Assembly: GCF_013373865.1 (NCBI RefSeq)
Contig: NC_050467.1
Location: forward strand, 25,256,996-25,320,995
Direction of reading: 5' to 3'
DNA: 64,000 bases
Origin: Monomorium pharaonis
Taxonomy: Eukaryota; Arthropoda; Insecta; Hymenoptera; Formicidae
Position numbers and translations under genes: made by a program. How positions within the stretch are numbered: the first letter of the stretch is position 1; each line of letters opens with the position of its first letter. The notes under the pieces were generated by a model that was not told the origin of the DNA, ran no database searches, and saw only the letters and a list, made by a program, of their open reading frames with translations. This document shows, piece after piece, positions 54,701-63,843 of the stretch.

Positions 54701-54765
54701 ATGCTAAAGCCGATCTTCGGCTTGGACGGCACCGGGACGATTGGCGTCGGCGCGAGCGGCATCAT
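17952..54765 (-). CDS. ems: empty spiracles-family (EMX class) homeobox transcription factor; three coding exons with two large introns
   Basis: The coding sequence joins 54765-53844, 37322-37150 and 18230-17952 on the minus strand (922 + 173 + 279 nt), giving 457 residues and a TAG stop. Both introns are GT-AG. Residues 18-27 (IGFSIDSIVG) match the N-terminal eh1-like, Groucho-binding motif of ems/EMX proteins. YPWLLSRH (290-297) is a hexapeptide-like motif. The homeodomain is at 322-381, with Gln50 and Asn51 in WFQNRR. The tail contains THHVSKW, resembling the THHINRW of vertebrate EMX, and ends in an acidic stretch. In flies, ems is a nuclear head-gap, brain and tracheal/spiracle regulator; that role is transferred by homology. 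Drosophila has a paralogue, E5, and several homeodomain residues here (NHYVVGAERKQLAQ) could equally suit E5. The EMX class is therefore near certain, but ems rather than E5 is only likely. The length is close to fly ems (about 490 residues). Confidence 0.9.
18108..18149 (-). repeat. polyglycine trinucleotide tract inside ems exon 3
   Basis: Fourteen glycine codons (GGC/GGT/GGG/GGA mixed) lie between the Gln-rich stretch and the Asn-rich spacer. The codons are interrupted rather than pure, so slippage should be limited, but length variation among alleles or species is likely. It separates the DNA-binding domain from the conserved C-terminal motif. Confidence 0.9.
20766..21139. mobile_element. 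MITE, 374 bp, about 75-bp terminal inverted repeats, TA target duplication
   Basis: The left end starts CACTGAGAGAAAAATG and the right end, reverse-complemented, starts CATTGAGAAAAAAATG. Similarity continues inward through GAAGTATTGA, GACGTTTTCTT and GATATTTATTTGTTA. Both ends are flanked by TA (20764-20765 and 21140-21141), the target duplication of Tc1/mariner-type elements. The interior is AT-rich with no reading frame, so it is a non-autonomous copy. Confidence 0.85.
22650..22713. other. near-perfect 64-nt hairpin in ems intron 2
   Basis: The arms ATAGACAA..TTTGTAACAG and CTGTTACAAA..TTGTCTAT pair over 21 positions with two mismatches. After an internal loop (CCC against AAA) they are followed by CCATATA/TATATGG with a minimal TG loop. 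Pairing may extend a few bases outward. The size is short for a microRNA precursor and the terminal loop is tight. A tiny MITE remnant is the main alternative. Confidence 0.6.
23041..23090. promoter_or_regulatory. dense TAAT cluster with a K50-type TAATCC site
   Basis: Within 50 bp there are TTTAATTAATCCCG, GATTATTAATTG and CTAATTATG. TAATCC is the core of Otd/Bicoid-class (Lys50) homeodomains and TAATTA that of Gln50 homeodomains. In flies, otd and ems act in adjacent head domains, so such a site inside ems is plausible. Function is not shown. Confidence 0.3.
24491..24528. repeat. (CGAG)n then (GA)n tract
   Basis: Five CGAG units pass directly into GAGAGA with an AAAAA interruption. Confidence 0.8.
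25773..25985. mobile_element. MITE, 213 bp, about 60-bp terminal inverted repeats
   Basis: The ends are CACTGAGAAAAAAATG and, reverse-complemented, CACTGAGAAAAAAAG. The inner inverted parts include TTAATTTGA, AACTTGATTAAATTTCTTCA and TTCAA. The two flanks both read CA, which may be a 2-bp duplication. The element forms a nearly complete hairpin with no coding capacity. A second, different element with similar termini lies 100 bp away. Confidence 0.85.
26086..26267. mobile_element. MITE, 182 bp, long terminal inverted repeats
   Basis: The left end is CACAGAGAGAAAGATG; the right end, reverse-complemented, is CACAGAGAAAAAGATT. The arms then share TCTTTAGATTTA, AGTTTTGTTC and blocks rich in AATAAATTTTAT. 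CA flanks both ends. The terminal 16 bp resemble those of the elements at 20766 and 25773, while the subterminal sequence differs. Confidence 0.82.
30480..31510. promoter_or_regulatory. TAAT-rich unique segment in ems intron 2, candidate enhancer
   Basis: About ten TTAAT/ATTAA cores are spread over 1 kb (for example near 30487, 30539, 30578, 30666, 31128, 31212, 31337 and 31410) in a balanced-composition, non-repetitive region. A perfect 9-bp inverted repeat GGAACGATC/GATCGTTCC with 5-nt spacer lies at 30548-30570. Role inferred only. Confidence 0.3.
33449..33592. repeat. opposed (CT)n and (GA)n tracts
   Basis: A CT tract at 33449-33474 and a GA tract at 33556-33592 are complementary and about 80 bp apart, so they can pair as an inverted repeat. 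Confidence 0.75.
34553..34884. mobile_element. possible degraded MITE with CACYGRAGAAAA-like ends
   Basis: The left end reads CACCGGAAGAAAAAATA after TA; the right end reverse-complemented reads CACTGAAGAAAAGTA, flanked by TG. Internal similarity between arms is patchy (TTTTTATAGT blocks). The termini resemble the CACTGAG family in this window, but the inverted repeats are poor. Confidence 0.4.
35534..35563. repeat. (TC)15 microsatellite
   Basis: Pure TC repeat in ems intron 2, followed by impure CT/TTC sequence to about 35.6 kb. Confidence 0.9.
36101..36131. repeat. (TC)15 microsatellite
   Basis: Pure TC repeat in ems intron 2, about 570 bp from a tract of similar length. Confidence 0.9.
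37150..37322 (-). CDS. ems: ems coding exon 2: homeodomain residues 1-44
   Basis: This 173-nt exon supplies two bases of codon 308 and codons 309-365. The acceptor is CTCAG|GT (AG at 37324-37323) and the donor is CAG|GTAAGC (GT at 37149-37148). It reads GPDIPGFLLQPF and then the homeodomain from Pro322. Helix 1 lies in the PSQLLKLEHAFEKN region, helix 2 in GAERKQLAQAL, and the turn into helix 3 at LTETQ. The homeodomain part is 37281-37150. The intron after residue 44 lies at a position used by many homeobox genes, including vertebrate EMX. Neither flank stays open in a way that suggests a longer exon. The two splice joins restore a continuous EMX-class reading frame. Confidence 0.93.
38287..38886. 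mobile_element. possible 600-bp non-autonomous DNA transposon in ems intron 1
   Basis: The left arm contains CATATACGG, CTGAAAATGATTTT, AAAATAATTATG and CTAGAATGT in order. The right arm, reverse-complemented, contains CATATATAA, CTGAAAATGATTTT, AAAATAATTATG and CTAGAATGT in the same order. This gives imperfect inverted repeats of more than 100 bp. The exact ends and target duplication are not clear, and there is no reading frame. Confidence 0.55.
39029..39505. promoter_or_regulatory. three exact octamer (POU-type) sites
   Basis: ATTTGCAT occurs at 39029-39036, 39178-39185 and 39498-39505, all in the same orientation. The octamer is the classical site of POU-domain factors (in insects, Ventral veins lacking and the Nubbin/Pdm proteins). 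The region is non-repetitive. Regulation of ems by such factors is inference. Confidence 0.35.
42100..43060. promoter_or_regulatory. TAAT-rich unique segment in ems intron 1, candidate enhancer
   Basis: Several TTAAT/ATTAA-type cores (near 42153, 42168, 42191, 42275, 42293, 42455, 42600 and 42709) sit in CpG-containing unique sequence, bounded by AT-rich blocks starting at about 43.1 kb. No coding signal is seen. Confidence 0.25.
44705..45450. repeat. 153-bp tandem repeat array, about 4.8 copies, in ems intron 1
   Basis: The marker AAAATGCACG recurs at 44801, 44954, 45107, 45260 and 45409, giving periods of 153, 153, 153 and 149 bp; the last copy lacks four bases. Each unit holds the TTTAGGCGTGAGG segment, an A/T-rich block ending in TTATAACAATTAG, the GATCGATCAGTCGATTG core, and the near-palindrome TGGAAAGATATTTCCA. 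Copies differ at scattered positions, so the array is not brand new. The first copy is truncated at its left edge and the last diverges after about 45440. No coding capacity is seen. Confidence 0.92.
47124..47170. repeat. (AG)n microsatellite
   Basis: AG repeats with two AAAG interruptions, in ems intron 1. Confidence 0.9.
48314..48414. other. long hairpin, about 100 nt, in ems intron 1
   Basis: The left arm from 48324 (AATAAGAGAATG, TTATCGT, GACAACA) pairs with a right arm ending at 48409 over about 27 bp. The only two mismatches are T opposite G, which would be G-U pairs in a plus-strand RNA. Outward, GTAG (48315-48318) can pair with CTAC (48411-48414). The loop side holds a smaller ATTTTA/TAAAAT stem. 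It could be a pre-miRNA-like or hairpin-RNA locus, or a MITE. Confidence 0.6.
48751..48797. repeat. (TC)n microsatellite
   Basis: TC repeats with TTT and TAT interruptions, about 350 bp past the long hairpin. Confidence 0.85.
50191..50250. other. 60-nt stem-loop in ems intron 1
   Basis: CCGGCGTAAACA (50191-50202) and TGTTTACACCGG (50239-50250) pair with one mismatch, and inner segments AAAATACA and TGTATTAAA add pairing. It sits in otherwise AT-rich sequence, so the CCGG ends stand out. Origin unknown. Confidence 0.5.
52232..52267. repeat. (AG)n microsatellite
   Basis: AG repeats with ACAG and AAAG interruptions. Confidence 0.85.
53844..54765 (-). CDS. ems: ems coding exon 1: eh1 motif, low-complexity region, YPWL motif
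   Basis: Encodes residues 1-307 plus the first base of codon 308. The start is the first of two tandem ATGs (54765-54763, then 54762-54760), with A at -3. The frame stays open upstream to a TGA at 54900-54898 but holds no other ATG. Order of elements: eh1-like motif (18-27); a charged and Ser/Arg-rich stretch (about 33-105); His/Gly-rich runs; a Ser/Pro segment with NNSPSPP; an Ala-rich stretch around AANLAAAQ; a Pro/His/Gly-rich run; then YPLYPWLLSRHGRIFPHRFPG at the exon end. The donor is GAG|GTACGT, with its GT at 53843-53842. It leaves a phase-1 codon that becomes Gly308 after joining to exon 2. Several frames on the plus strand across this GC-rich exon are open but are shadows. Confidence 0.92.
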
Positions 54766-55579
54766 CGTACGATTATCGTACGCTTCCCAGGTGGACAACC
54801 CACTTTGACCGCGGGACCAATAAATCTGCGAGTGCCGAGAATCGTCCGGGATTAGATTCGCCGCGTCATCGCGAAGCCGCCTCGAAGCCGCCCTTCCTCA
54901 AATCGATCGAATGGCCTACGTTCAGTCTGTGTACCCTCGCACGATTTCCAAACCTTACCTTCCGACACTCTCGATTATTTCTTCTTCGGAATATGCGATC
55001 GTTCCTTCTCACAATCACAATGATCATCGATGAGGTTCGCTACCTCGGCAGTCATTCGGACAATTAAGTCCCGACCTCCTGCTGACGCATCACTAATGTA
55101 TGACGGATACGTACTCACGAACTAGTCGTCCCCGCAAGGTGTGTCTCCGAAATCACCCACCAACGTAACTTAACTAACGCGTAGTACCAAGTGTAAAATC
55201 GACCGATATGTGAATAACAACCAATGTAATCTCGTCGTAATCACGAACGTCGTCGCACTGGCTGGAGCCTCACGACACTCACTCGTACGTCACGCCGTCC
55301 GACACTCTCCATCGACACGACTGGAACTTGGACGAGAAAGAATCGGTCGACGTCGATAAAAGGAGCACACGTCACGCGGTTCTGTCAAATTTAGCTCTCG
55401 GCTACGAGAGCGAACGCCGAGCGAGCACCAGCTCTGACGGATGTTCCTGGCACGATGGCTTGCTAGTGTTTGAGCAAATTACAGGCTAAACGAGGCGCTC
55501 GCCGCGCCGTAGTGGGGAGCAGCGCGTTCAGCCCCTCCTGGGGCTCTACCATCTCGCAGCGTGATTCCGTGTGAAGTGG

Positions 55580-55660
55580 GGAACCTCGACTGAAATCAAC
55601 TTGGATGGGCGTTGCTCCATAGTTGCCCGTGAAGGCGTGCACTATACTCCGATTGGTTGA
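55580..55660 (-). promoter_or_regulatory. candidate ems core promoter (CCAAT and Inr-like)
   Basis: On the minus strand a CCAAT core (plus ATTGG at 55652-55656) lies about 60 bp upstream of an arthropod-type initiator TCAGTC (plus GACTGA at 55588-55593, putative +1 at 55591). No TATA box and no good DPE were seen. If used, this start gives a 5' UTR of roughly 825 nt carrying upstream ATGs. The spacing is reasonable, but both motifs are short and could be chance. Confidence 0.25.
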
Positions 55661-55819
55661 TTTACCGTGAGGTAACAGCGGACTCGGACACGGACGCGGC
55701 CGTGGCTATCAGAGTTCCTGCGAGGTACGTAGAAGCTGCAGTGGGGCGACGCATTAGTCGGCGATGGGCGTTAAACTCACGTTTTTGTCGTGCGATGAAA
55801 ATGAGTCGTTTAATTAATA

Positions 55820-55945
55820 CGTCTGGCTCTCGCTCTCGCTCCCACCCGCGCCTCCCTGTTTCTCTCCTACCCCGACCGCCTCCTCCGTCTTTCCGCCACC
55901 CCCCTGCCCTCCCCTTTCTCCACCCTCGTCACTCCGCCTCGCGAA
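55820..55945 (-). repeat. polypurine tract on the ems sense strand, upstream
   Basis: The plus strand is C/T-rich (CTCGCTC, CCCCC, CTCC units) for about 125 bp, roughly 1.1 kb upstream of the ems start codon and just upstream of the candidate Inr/CCAAT pair. Such tracts can exclude nucleosomes or bind GAGA-type factors; this is inference. Confidence 0.5.
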
Positions 55946-58900
55946 AGAGGAGCTGTTCGTTCGTTTGTGATTGTACGGCTTCGCTTGCTTCTTTGGATCT
56001 CTTCTCTACTGAAGAGCAATAAAACCCCGCCGGAGACACGCAAATAAAAAGTTGTAGAAAGGTCAAAAGAGTTTCGTAAAGATGCTCAGAAAATCACCTG
56101 GATACAAAGTATCTTTTTCTTTTGTATAGTAATTATCGTCTTTAAATTCTTTTTCTTTTTTTCGTACGACCCCTCTCAAAAAAGTACATTGAAAAGCACA
56201 TACTATGAAAATGTACAACCTAAAATTTAAACCCTGAAATTGTTTTCCCCTATTGCCGAAACGTCAACGAAGTTGTTCTTTTTTTAGATAAAAACACGAA
56301 AGATCGGTTGAAAATTTAATGATAAATTCAACCATTATGATAAGATTATATTTGGATATTTATACTTGTAGTACAAGTATAAACATAAATTTTACTTAAA
56401 ACTGGTTTTTTCTCTTTGTTATCGAAATAATTGTAAAAGAAGAATCGATAGTAAAAGGTAAATAAAGAATGAAGCTGGAAAAAGTATCCTGAAAAAGGGT
56501 CGAAACGTTAGCTCAGATAGTTATACATAAAATATTCGTGTTTTCTTGCTCTTTCCAGAGGATTATAAATTTGAATAAAGACGGATATTTTAAAGTAATG
56601 GGAAAATAATTTCAAATTCAGAGGTAAGATTAAGAAGAAGAAAAGATGTAAAAAGAAAAAATTCAAGTCAGCTTCGAATCATATGGGAATTAGAATCTTG
56701 AATCACATGGGAATTGCCATAGAAACCTTTTCACGTCCACAATTTATTAAAGTTGATTTGGGAATTAGGACTCTTAAGCACCTAAGACTCAATATTTAAA
56801 AATCAAGCCATTCAATGAGGTTTTTTTGCAGCCTGATCTTGCAGGTATCTTTAATACCTCTACATTCTGTCCTGTCAAGTCTTGTATATCTTACCGTGTA
56901 AGCAGAATTTTCACAAGTCGAATACTTTATTATGATCAAAGAATATATCTTATGAGTAATGTGTTAAATTGTACTGTTATATTTTATATTATTATTTAAC
57001 TATTAGTTTAACATTCCAAGTTTTATATTATTTATCTTTACAAGTACTTAAAACAGTGACCTTTAACTCTTCACATGCTACCCTATTTTTCAGTGTTCAA
57101 TCAGAATACTTGGCTTTCCAGATTTTAAAAAATCGAAAAAAATTCCAACAGGCTTCAGAATTCTAATTTCTCTTTTAACATTTAGAAATAGGATACAGTT
57201 ATATGACCTGGGACATTTTGCTTTTGTACATGTTCGAACTTGGGATAAGAAAATCTGTGTCAATATGACTTAGGCTAGTCATACTGGCGAAGGGTTAAGA
57301 CTTTCTATTGAAAAATCAGGCATGAGTTACGGATGATCATCATCGTAATCATTGTGTTAAGTTGCATTTACCCAAAAAATTGAAAATAAATTTCTTTCAC
57401 AATTTGTAAAGCTTAAATTTAAGTCTAGTAATTTCTATATGCGTTCGACAATGCTGCCTGAAATCAATCAATAAAAATTAGTCGTTTAATAGAAAGCAGC
57501 ACAAAAATTAAATAAACGTACGAAAAGTATGAAAAGTTGATTGCACTGTTAAAAGTAGAACACATGCGAATTCACGCATTTCGAAAACTACGAGTCATAT
57601 TACGATTGGCTAATTTATATGTGATATTGTGATTGCGGAAAATCGAATAGCAACATCTGACATTGTCATATAATTTGATCGACGCTAATTGTGCAATTAA
57701 GATGTCGATCGACGGCGCGAAATGACTCCTGTCACGGTGCTGAAAGCGCTCGTGATCGCGGAGCCGTGAAAACCTACTGTCAACCGAGCAAATATTTCAT
57801 AATTGACGTTCATCTTTGGGCGACGTTTAACCATCGGTTGTAATCAAGCTACCGTTGGTCGCAAAACCGCGAAAAATGAAAATAGGAATGGATGACAATG
57901 CGCTCGTTATGATTAGCACATTGATTGGCACTTAGGATATCATCCTACTATTTTTTATCACATAAATGCATCGTATTATTCACGTGATTATGTGTCATCG
58001 TGCTACTAAATATTTACGTCAAGTTATGTAATCGTACTAAAAGTTGTAAAATACAATTTTTACTTTTTATTTAAATATTTCTAGGATTTTCAAACTCTGT
58101 CAAATTTTTTCTAGAAAGATATTTAGATTTAAAATTTATATATCTATCTTGAATGGGAGCAGAGCAAAAATATGTTTTATAATTGATTCATTCTTAACGA
58201 TTGTCAGAATTAGAGACCTAGCTTTAAAACATTCGATATTGTTTTTAATAACAAGCCTTTAATGGCTTATAGTATAGTACGTGTGAATTGTGTTCGCTGG
58301 CAAATCGGTATCGGCTCGATATATTATAGGAAGAAATATTCCGTCATGATGGGGGAAGGGAAGCGAGTCTATCAGCACAATAAATTCCGTGCTAAATCGC
58401 TACGTCTAATCAGAGTTAGAACGAATCAATCGACATATCAAAGGACGACGGATCGGAGACGCTCGGTAAACGCCGTATCGCGTGAGATTGGAAGCACTCA
58501 ATCACGGAACTCTCATCTCGCCAGGAATAATCGATTAACTTTTAATGTTACATATGTTCGGATGATATCGAGCGGCATTTACAGTGCGCAGAAATGTAAG
58601 CACTTCGAGATTGACGATTTGCCTCATTATACTTTCAATCAATATTAATTTCAATCGATCAATATTAGTTTAGTGGCGCATTGTTGCGTGCCTTAAGCGA
58701 AATGACGTTCGCGTTAGTGTTTATTCTTGATACTATTTAAGAGCGAGAAAGAAAGAGAGAGAGAGGAGAATAAGAAATTTACTTATAAATTATTTTCTTA
58801 TAACTTCTAGTAGTTAACCAATTTTATATTATTTCAAATCTGTAAAAATGGTCTCCTTTATTCGGCCTTTATTCAATTTCAAGCTGCAATTATCACGGGA

Positions 58901-61440
58901 GAGTACAGCTAGTGTGATTAACATCGTATGTTTCGAGGAATATCCCTTTCTCTCACGGAGAATACGTTACGATCGTAATTCACGTCCAGAGGGGAAGACA
59001 CTCTGTGCCCTAATAAATATCATGTTCGGAGCGAATCACTCGTCAGGATCACTTCAATTAGAGGAGGCTGCGCAGTAAGTCGGCTATCCGAAATTACGTC
59101 CCAACCCCTTAAATCCTCGTATTTTTTCGTTTCCCCTCTCCTTCCACCGGCTCCGACGCGTACCAGCAAGCAACCAGCCCCCATGGCGGAGCCGATGAGG
59201 CTCGATTTCTCGCCCTACCGAGGACGGCGCGTGTGGCCGCGACGGTGGCAGCGGCACGTGTGTAGGTGCTCCGACACGTGAAACAGAAGTGGGGATATTC
59301 AACATGGCGACTGTGCACATATCGTGAACAACGGTGCACCAATGCGCGAGCAGCGAGCACGCCCGTTTCAACGACTCGTCGCTTTCTTATTTCTTCCCGA
59401 GCCCCCTCGACTTTATCTTTCCTTTCTTCTTCTCTTCTTCTTCTTCCTCTTCCTCTTAGCCGTACTCTTCACCATCCTCTTTCCGATCACAAGAGATTTT
59501 CTCGCCTCCTCTGATAACTTCTTTATATTGGAAATGAAGCTATTCGTATCTCTCGAAGAATCGATTATCGATTCGATAGCGGAATTTTAGCGAGGAAATT
59601 ATGAGAAGGAATAAAAGGATTTTTTTGGAAGATTTTGAAATTGTGCATGATTAAACCAACATGACTTTTATGTTATTGTTGTATTTGATAAAATAATTTA
59701 GACAAATACGACCAATAGCTTATTAGAACATTGATATATCAAAATTTACACTTAACTTGGAATTATTTTTTTACTGTATACACAGACTATTTACATGAAC
59801 TTTAAGCAAAAATTTGTTAAATTATATTTTATAATACATGAATTATAGACATTTTTCTTAAGTGCTTTAAAAATATATCCTATTGATTTGTTTTCACCGA
59901 AAAGGCCATGATTTTCCATAAATTTTTAAGTAAATAATTTGTATTGAAAATCAAAGGAAAAATTGTCCTACAGTTTTCTGTTCTTGTATTTATTATGTTA
60001 GATTACTGAAACGTATTTACATGCAGCGAAAGAAGATGTGAAGAGTAGGGATTATTTCTCTGGAGCATATTTATCCTATTTGTTACCAATCTACTAAGGT
60101 AACATAATATCAAGAATGCATGGCTATTGACAATCTATTGTCATATTCGTATATCTCAATATATATTTTCTCTCTATTCGCGGTAATAAAAAATATCAGA
60201 ATAGGGAAACTTTTGTCCTGTGCACGGTTGAACTTGCAATCCATTGTACTTTTCATACAACCCTCGCTTTCAATCCTCCCTTGTAGACAGAATGTGGCAC
60301 GTGTAAGTCACACCATGTCTCTCAATAGGTCTGAAGGTTCTGTAAGACATTTTTATAAAATTATATCAATGTTTTTTAAGCAACTTTCGGTTAGACTCAG
60401 TTTTCTTTCCTTTGGTACGAAGAACCGTTGAGAATATCCGCTTACAAGCTTAAAAAATATACTCTATTTTAAGAAATGCCACTTTCTAGATGTATGAAAA
60501 AATCATGGAAGCTGCTCGACAAATCCGTTGACATTTTCCGTTAACTAGTAAGAATCGTTAGATCACTATTGTCGCGATGAAAGAGGCAAAGGAGTGTGAT
60601 CTAGAAAAAAAAATGTAACGGCTACTGCACAATTGCCGATTGTGTCAGCATTGTGTATACCATTGTTTGATAGCCCCAGAGCAACAATGGATTTCCTTTG
60701 TCCGCTCGTTTCCGATCCAAAAAGTGTTTCACGATCGATTGAAATTGACCCCTTTATTGGCGCCATGTTTTCTCGCATCATGAACAAACGAAAGAAATTT
60801 GATTTTTCGTTCGCGTACGTTACACCAAGCAAAAGGACGTGCGAAAAAGTAGAAAAATTCCAGTATCACGCGAGAGAAGGCGAGAAGTTTCAGATTTCAT
60901 ACTCGAGAAACGCTCGTGGGACAGTAAGAAGTATAAGGACAAACGTTTGTCAATAGCAATCGTAATCGAAGATACAAACGTGAGAAATTGGTAGAGAACT
61001 CAAAAATTTGTCGAGAACCTTAGATAAAGGTCATAAAATGTAAAACATCGACGAAGCTTTTAATTTGGCTGAATTTAAATAATCGCGAAATTAAAATTAC
61101 GAAAAATTGAGAACGGAGCTTTTCTAATTTTCAAGCTCGTCGTAAATTGAGCTGCCACTGGACGCGTTATCGCGACCGTCGACAATTATGCAAATCCGCT
61201 GGAGTCGTGACCTCGACTTGAGAATCGGTCCGGTCGCGGGGTAAAGGCTCGTTTTGCCGCGCGCGGGGATTAATTTTCCAGAGCGCGGCTCCTGCGCATT
61301 CCTTCTATTACGCGCGAGACTGGAACATAATCGAACATACGAAAGGGGAGCGGGACTGATCCAGCCGCATATTTGATCGCAGTACACGCTGATGTATACG
61401 AGGGTACAATAATGACGCGGGACGAACGAAGTCTCCTTTT

Positions 61441-61470
61441 CTCTCTCTCTCTCTTTCTCTTTCTTTTTCT
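61441..61470. repeat. (CT)n microsatellite
   Basis: CT repeats passing into TTTCT units. Confidence 0.8.
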
Positions 61471-63810
61471 CGCCCTTTTCCTCGCGGCGTGCTTAAGGAT
61501 TGCATTACAGGCAAAATGGCGTGCTTAATCAGGCCATTTATTCGCCGAGCAACGGCCGGCTCGGCCGTGAAAAGCGAGGGAGCTTTTGTGTGTCCCGAAA
61601 CGTCTACCGGGCTCCCGCTGTCTCGATCCGGACCGGCGTACTTTGCACACATTGTGTGTATCGCGCGTCCGACGCAATTATAATAAGCTTGTAATGTCGG
61701 CATAATGAAGCGTCGTCGGGAGCCGTTGACTCGCCCCAAAGAAATCCCAAAAGCGTCGCTCTCACCTTTTTCTCGAGCTGCGTGCAAACGTAAAAAAAAA
61801 CTTCACGTCCTATGTCTCCGTTCAATCTCGTCAATTAAATATTAAGTAGAATATAAAAATATACTTTATAAATTACATAACAATATATATAATTATAAGT
61901 ATAATATGAAGTCGAAAATATTCCAAGGATGCTCAAACTTTATGTTTTAGATTGTTTTTCTTTTACTTTTGCTGCAAAATGTTGATCGACTATACGTCGA
62001 TCTAGTTTGACTGTTGCCATCGTCAGGAGACGTCGGGAATAATAGCCTTACCCTTTTCGTGAACCTGAAGAGGGGCGCTTAGATAACGGACGGTGGGGCA
62101 TTTTTGTGAAAAGTCAGGACCCCTACGTGGGGATTTTGCGCGAGGATAGCGGATGTACCGAACACACCGGCTGTATTATACTTTCGTCCCGGGGGATAAG
62201 AGCTGTACCCGGGGTACCGAGGTTACGCTGACATTCAATTACCGTCCACTTATATAGGCGATGCCCCGCTATACGTGCATTCACTTGATCTGCCCACTTT
62301 CAGGCTAATCGTCCTTAATAAGAAATCTCGGACGCGGCACTGAAGGGGTTTTCTACCCGCAGGTACGACGCGCGAGATCGGTACCTATACCTTTCGAGAT
62401 CCGTGCTCTCGTTGTCTTTTACGATCTTGGCACGACAGATCGGTTATTTCTCAAGTCAAGTCTTAGTCATGATGGCCAGCTTCTCCCTTACAACCTTGAG
62501 GCATATTGAGATCGCCTCGAACCGTACTAAATTTTTCAAAATTTGTTCGAGGAGATCGACGAAAATAAAAATTTTTAGATGAATAACAGAGATGATAGAG
62601 AATTTGTATGTAAAGTAAATCTGTTTTTGTTAGTAAGAATCTCTCATTGATTTTCTTCTCATTTTATTAATTTACGATTTAGCATTTTTCAACAGTATTA
62701 TGTACATCTCTTGAGAAAATATTAATTGTGTTTTGACATTAAAAAAATGATTTTACACAGAAAAAGAATACTTTCATACCTAATAGTGAAGAAAATGATT
62801 GGTTTAAATGACGATGTTATCATAATCAAATTTGACAGACGAATTAACGTCATCGAAGAATTCAAAATGATAGCGATTATATCAAAGTGGACTTCGCACA
62901 AGTGAAGTTTCAACAAGGCTGAGAACCGCTGGCGATTCGCGGTCCCCCATATCTTAAATAACCGGCCGGCACCTATGATTTTCTTGGAACGACCGATGGC
63001 TCGATTAAATTGATTCGCGAGCTCGTACGAGGGGAGAGGCGGGCATAAAACGAGGCTGCGCATCGTTTTGCCTCGGTAAGTAAATAAGTTTAAGTGACCG
63101 CGCGACAAGCTGCGCTGAAGATCCACCAAGCTGCGCGACGTAATCATCGACAGGATCGAGCGATGACGATAGGCACCGCGCGAGAAACTCTATTTTACGG
63201 TGAGAAAGCATCTCTCTCGCAGCGAGAACTACAGGTGGCTCATGAAAGAAAAAGGCGAGTTAAGGACCCGACCGTTTATGACGACGAAACGCAATTTTAC
63301 GGCGATACGCAGGCAGCCACCGGGAGGCTGCATTACAAGCCGCATTATGATAATCAGTCATTTTGCGTTTACGACACATCATACATGTACGATCTGAAAA
63401 ATATGTATATTTTTTTATACATAAAAAAAAAAGAGTTTAAATACCTGTGCGCGTTATACATACACACTTAAAGGTCTAGAAAGATTTAACCGTTACCGAC
63501 CACGGTGCAACAATCTATTATGCATGCGGCATGTATGTCGCCGTGATGCTTATTATTTTGTACAATGTACCTCGCGCACCGTGTGGGATCGCGGTCGCAT
63601 CGAGAGACGTGCAAGGGCGTGTAGGATATGCAGCGGCAAGCCGAGGGGGCTGGAAAAACGCGATGGAATCGTGTTCGAGGCCATCATCGGCGATTACGCA
63701 TACTTGCCGGGGCCATTATGCCTCATTAAAGAGGCCCGATCGGCCTTATTATGTGCGCCATGGACCTCCTCTCGTGCATGGAGCCCCTCGGCGGAGCCGG
63801 GGTCCAACCG

Positions 63811-63811
63811 C

Positions 63812-63842
<31 letters not shown>

Positions 63843-63843
63843 C
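63811..63843. repeat. (CT)n microsatellite
   Basis: CTTT followed by TC repeats in the distal 5' flank. Confidence 0.85.

Noticed and set aside
54249..54808. Several plus-strand open frames across ems exon 1.
   Set aside because: They are antisense shadows of a GC-rich coding exon. The minus frame carries the eh1 and YPWL motifs and splices to the homeodomain.
56675..56720. Direct repeat of a CATATGGGAATT/CACATGGGAATT-like phrase.
   Set aside because: Only two short copies; it may be chance or minor slippage.
58262..58648. 128-codon open frame in the 5' flank.
   Set aside because: Composition is ordinary for noncoding DNA, with no motif, no plausible splice partners and no promoter signal.
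60633..60956. 107-codon open frame beginning MPIVSALCIP.
   Set aside because: No family recognised. It is a single short exon-like frame with no supporting splice structure or homology.
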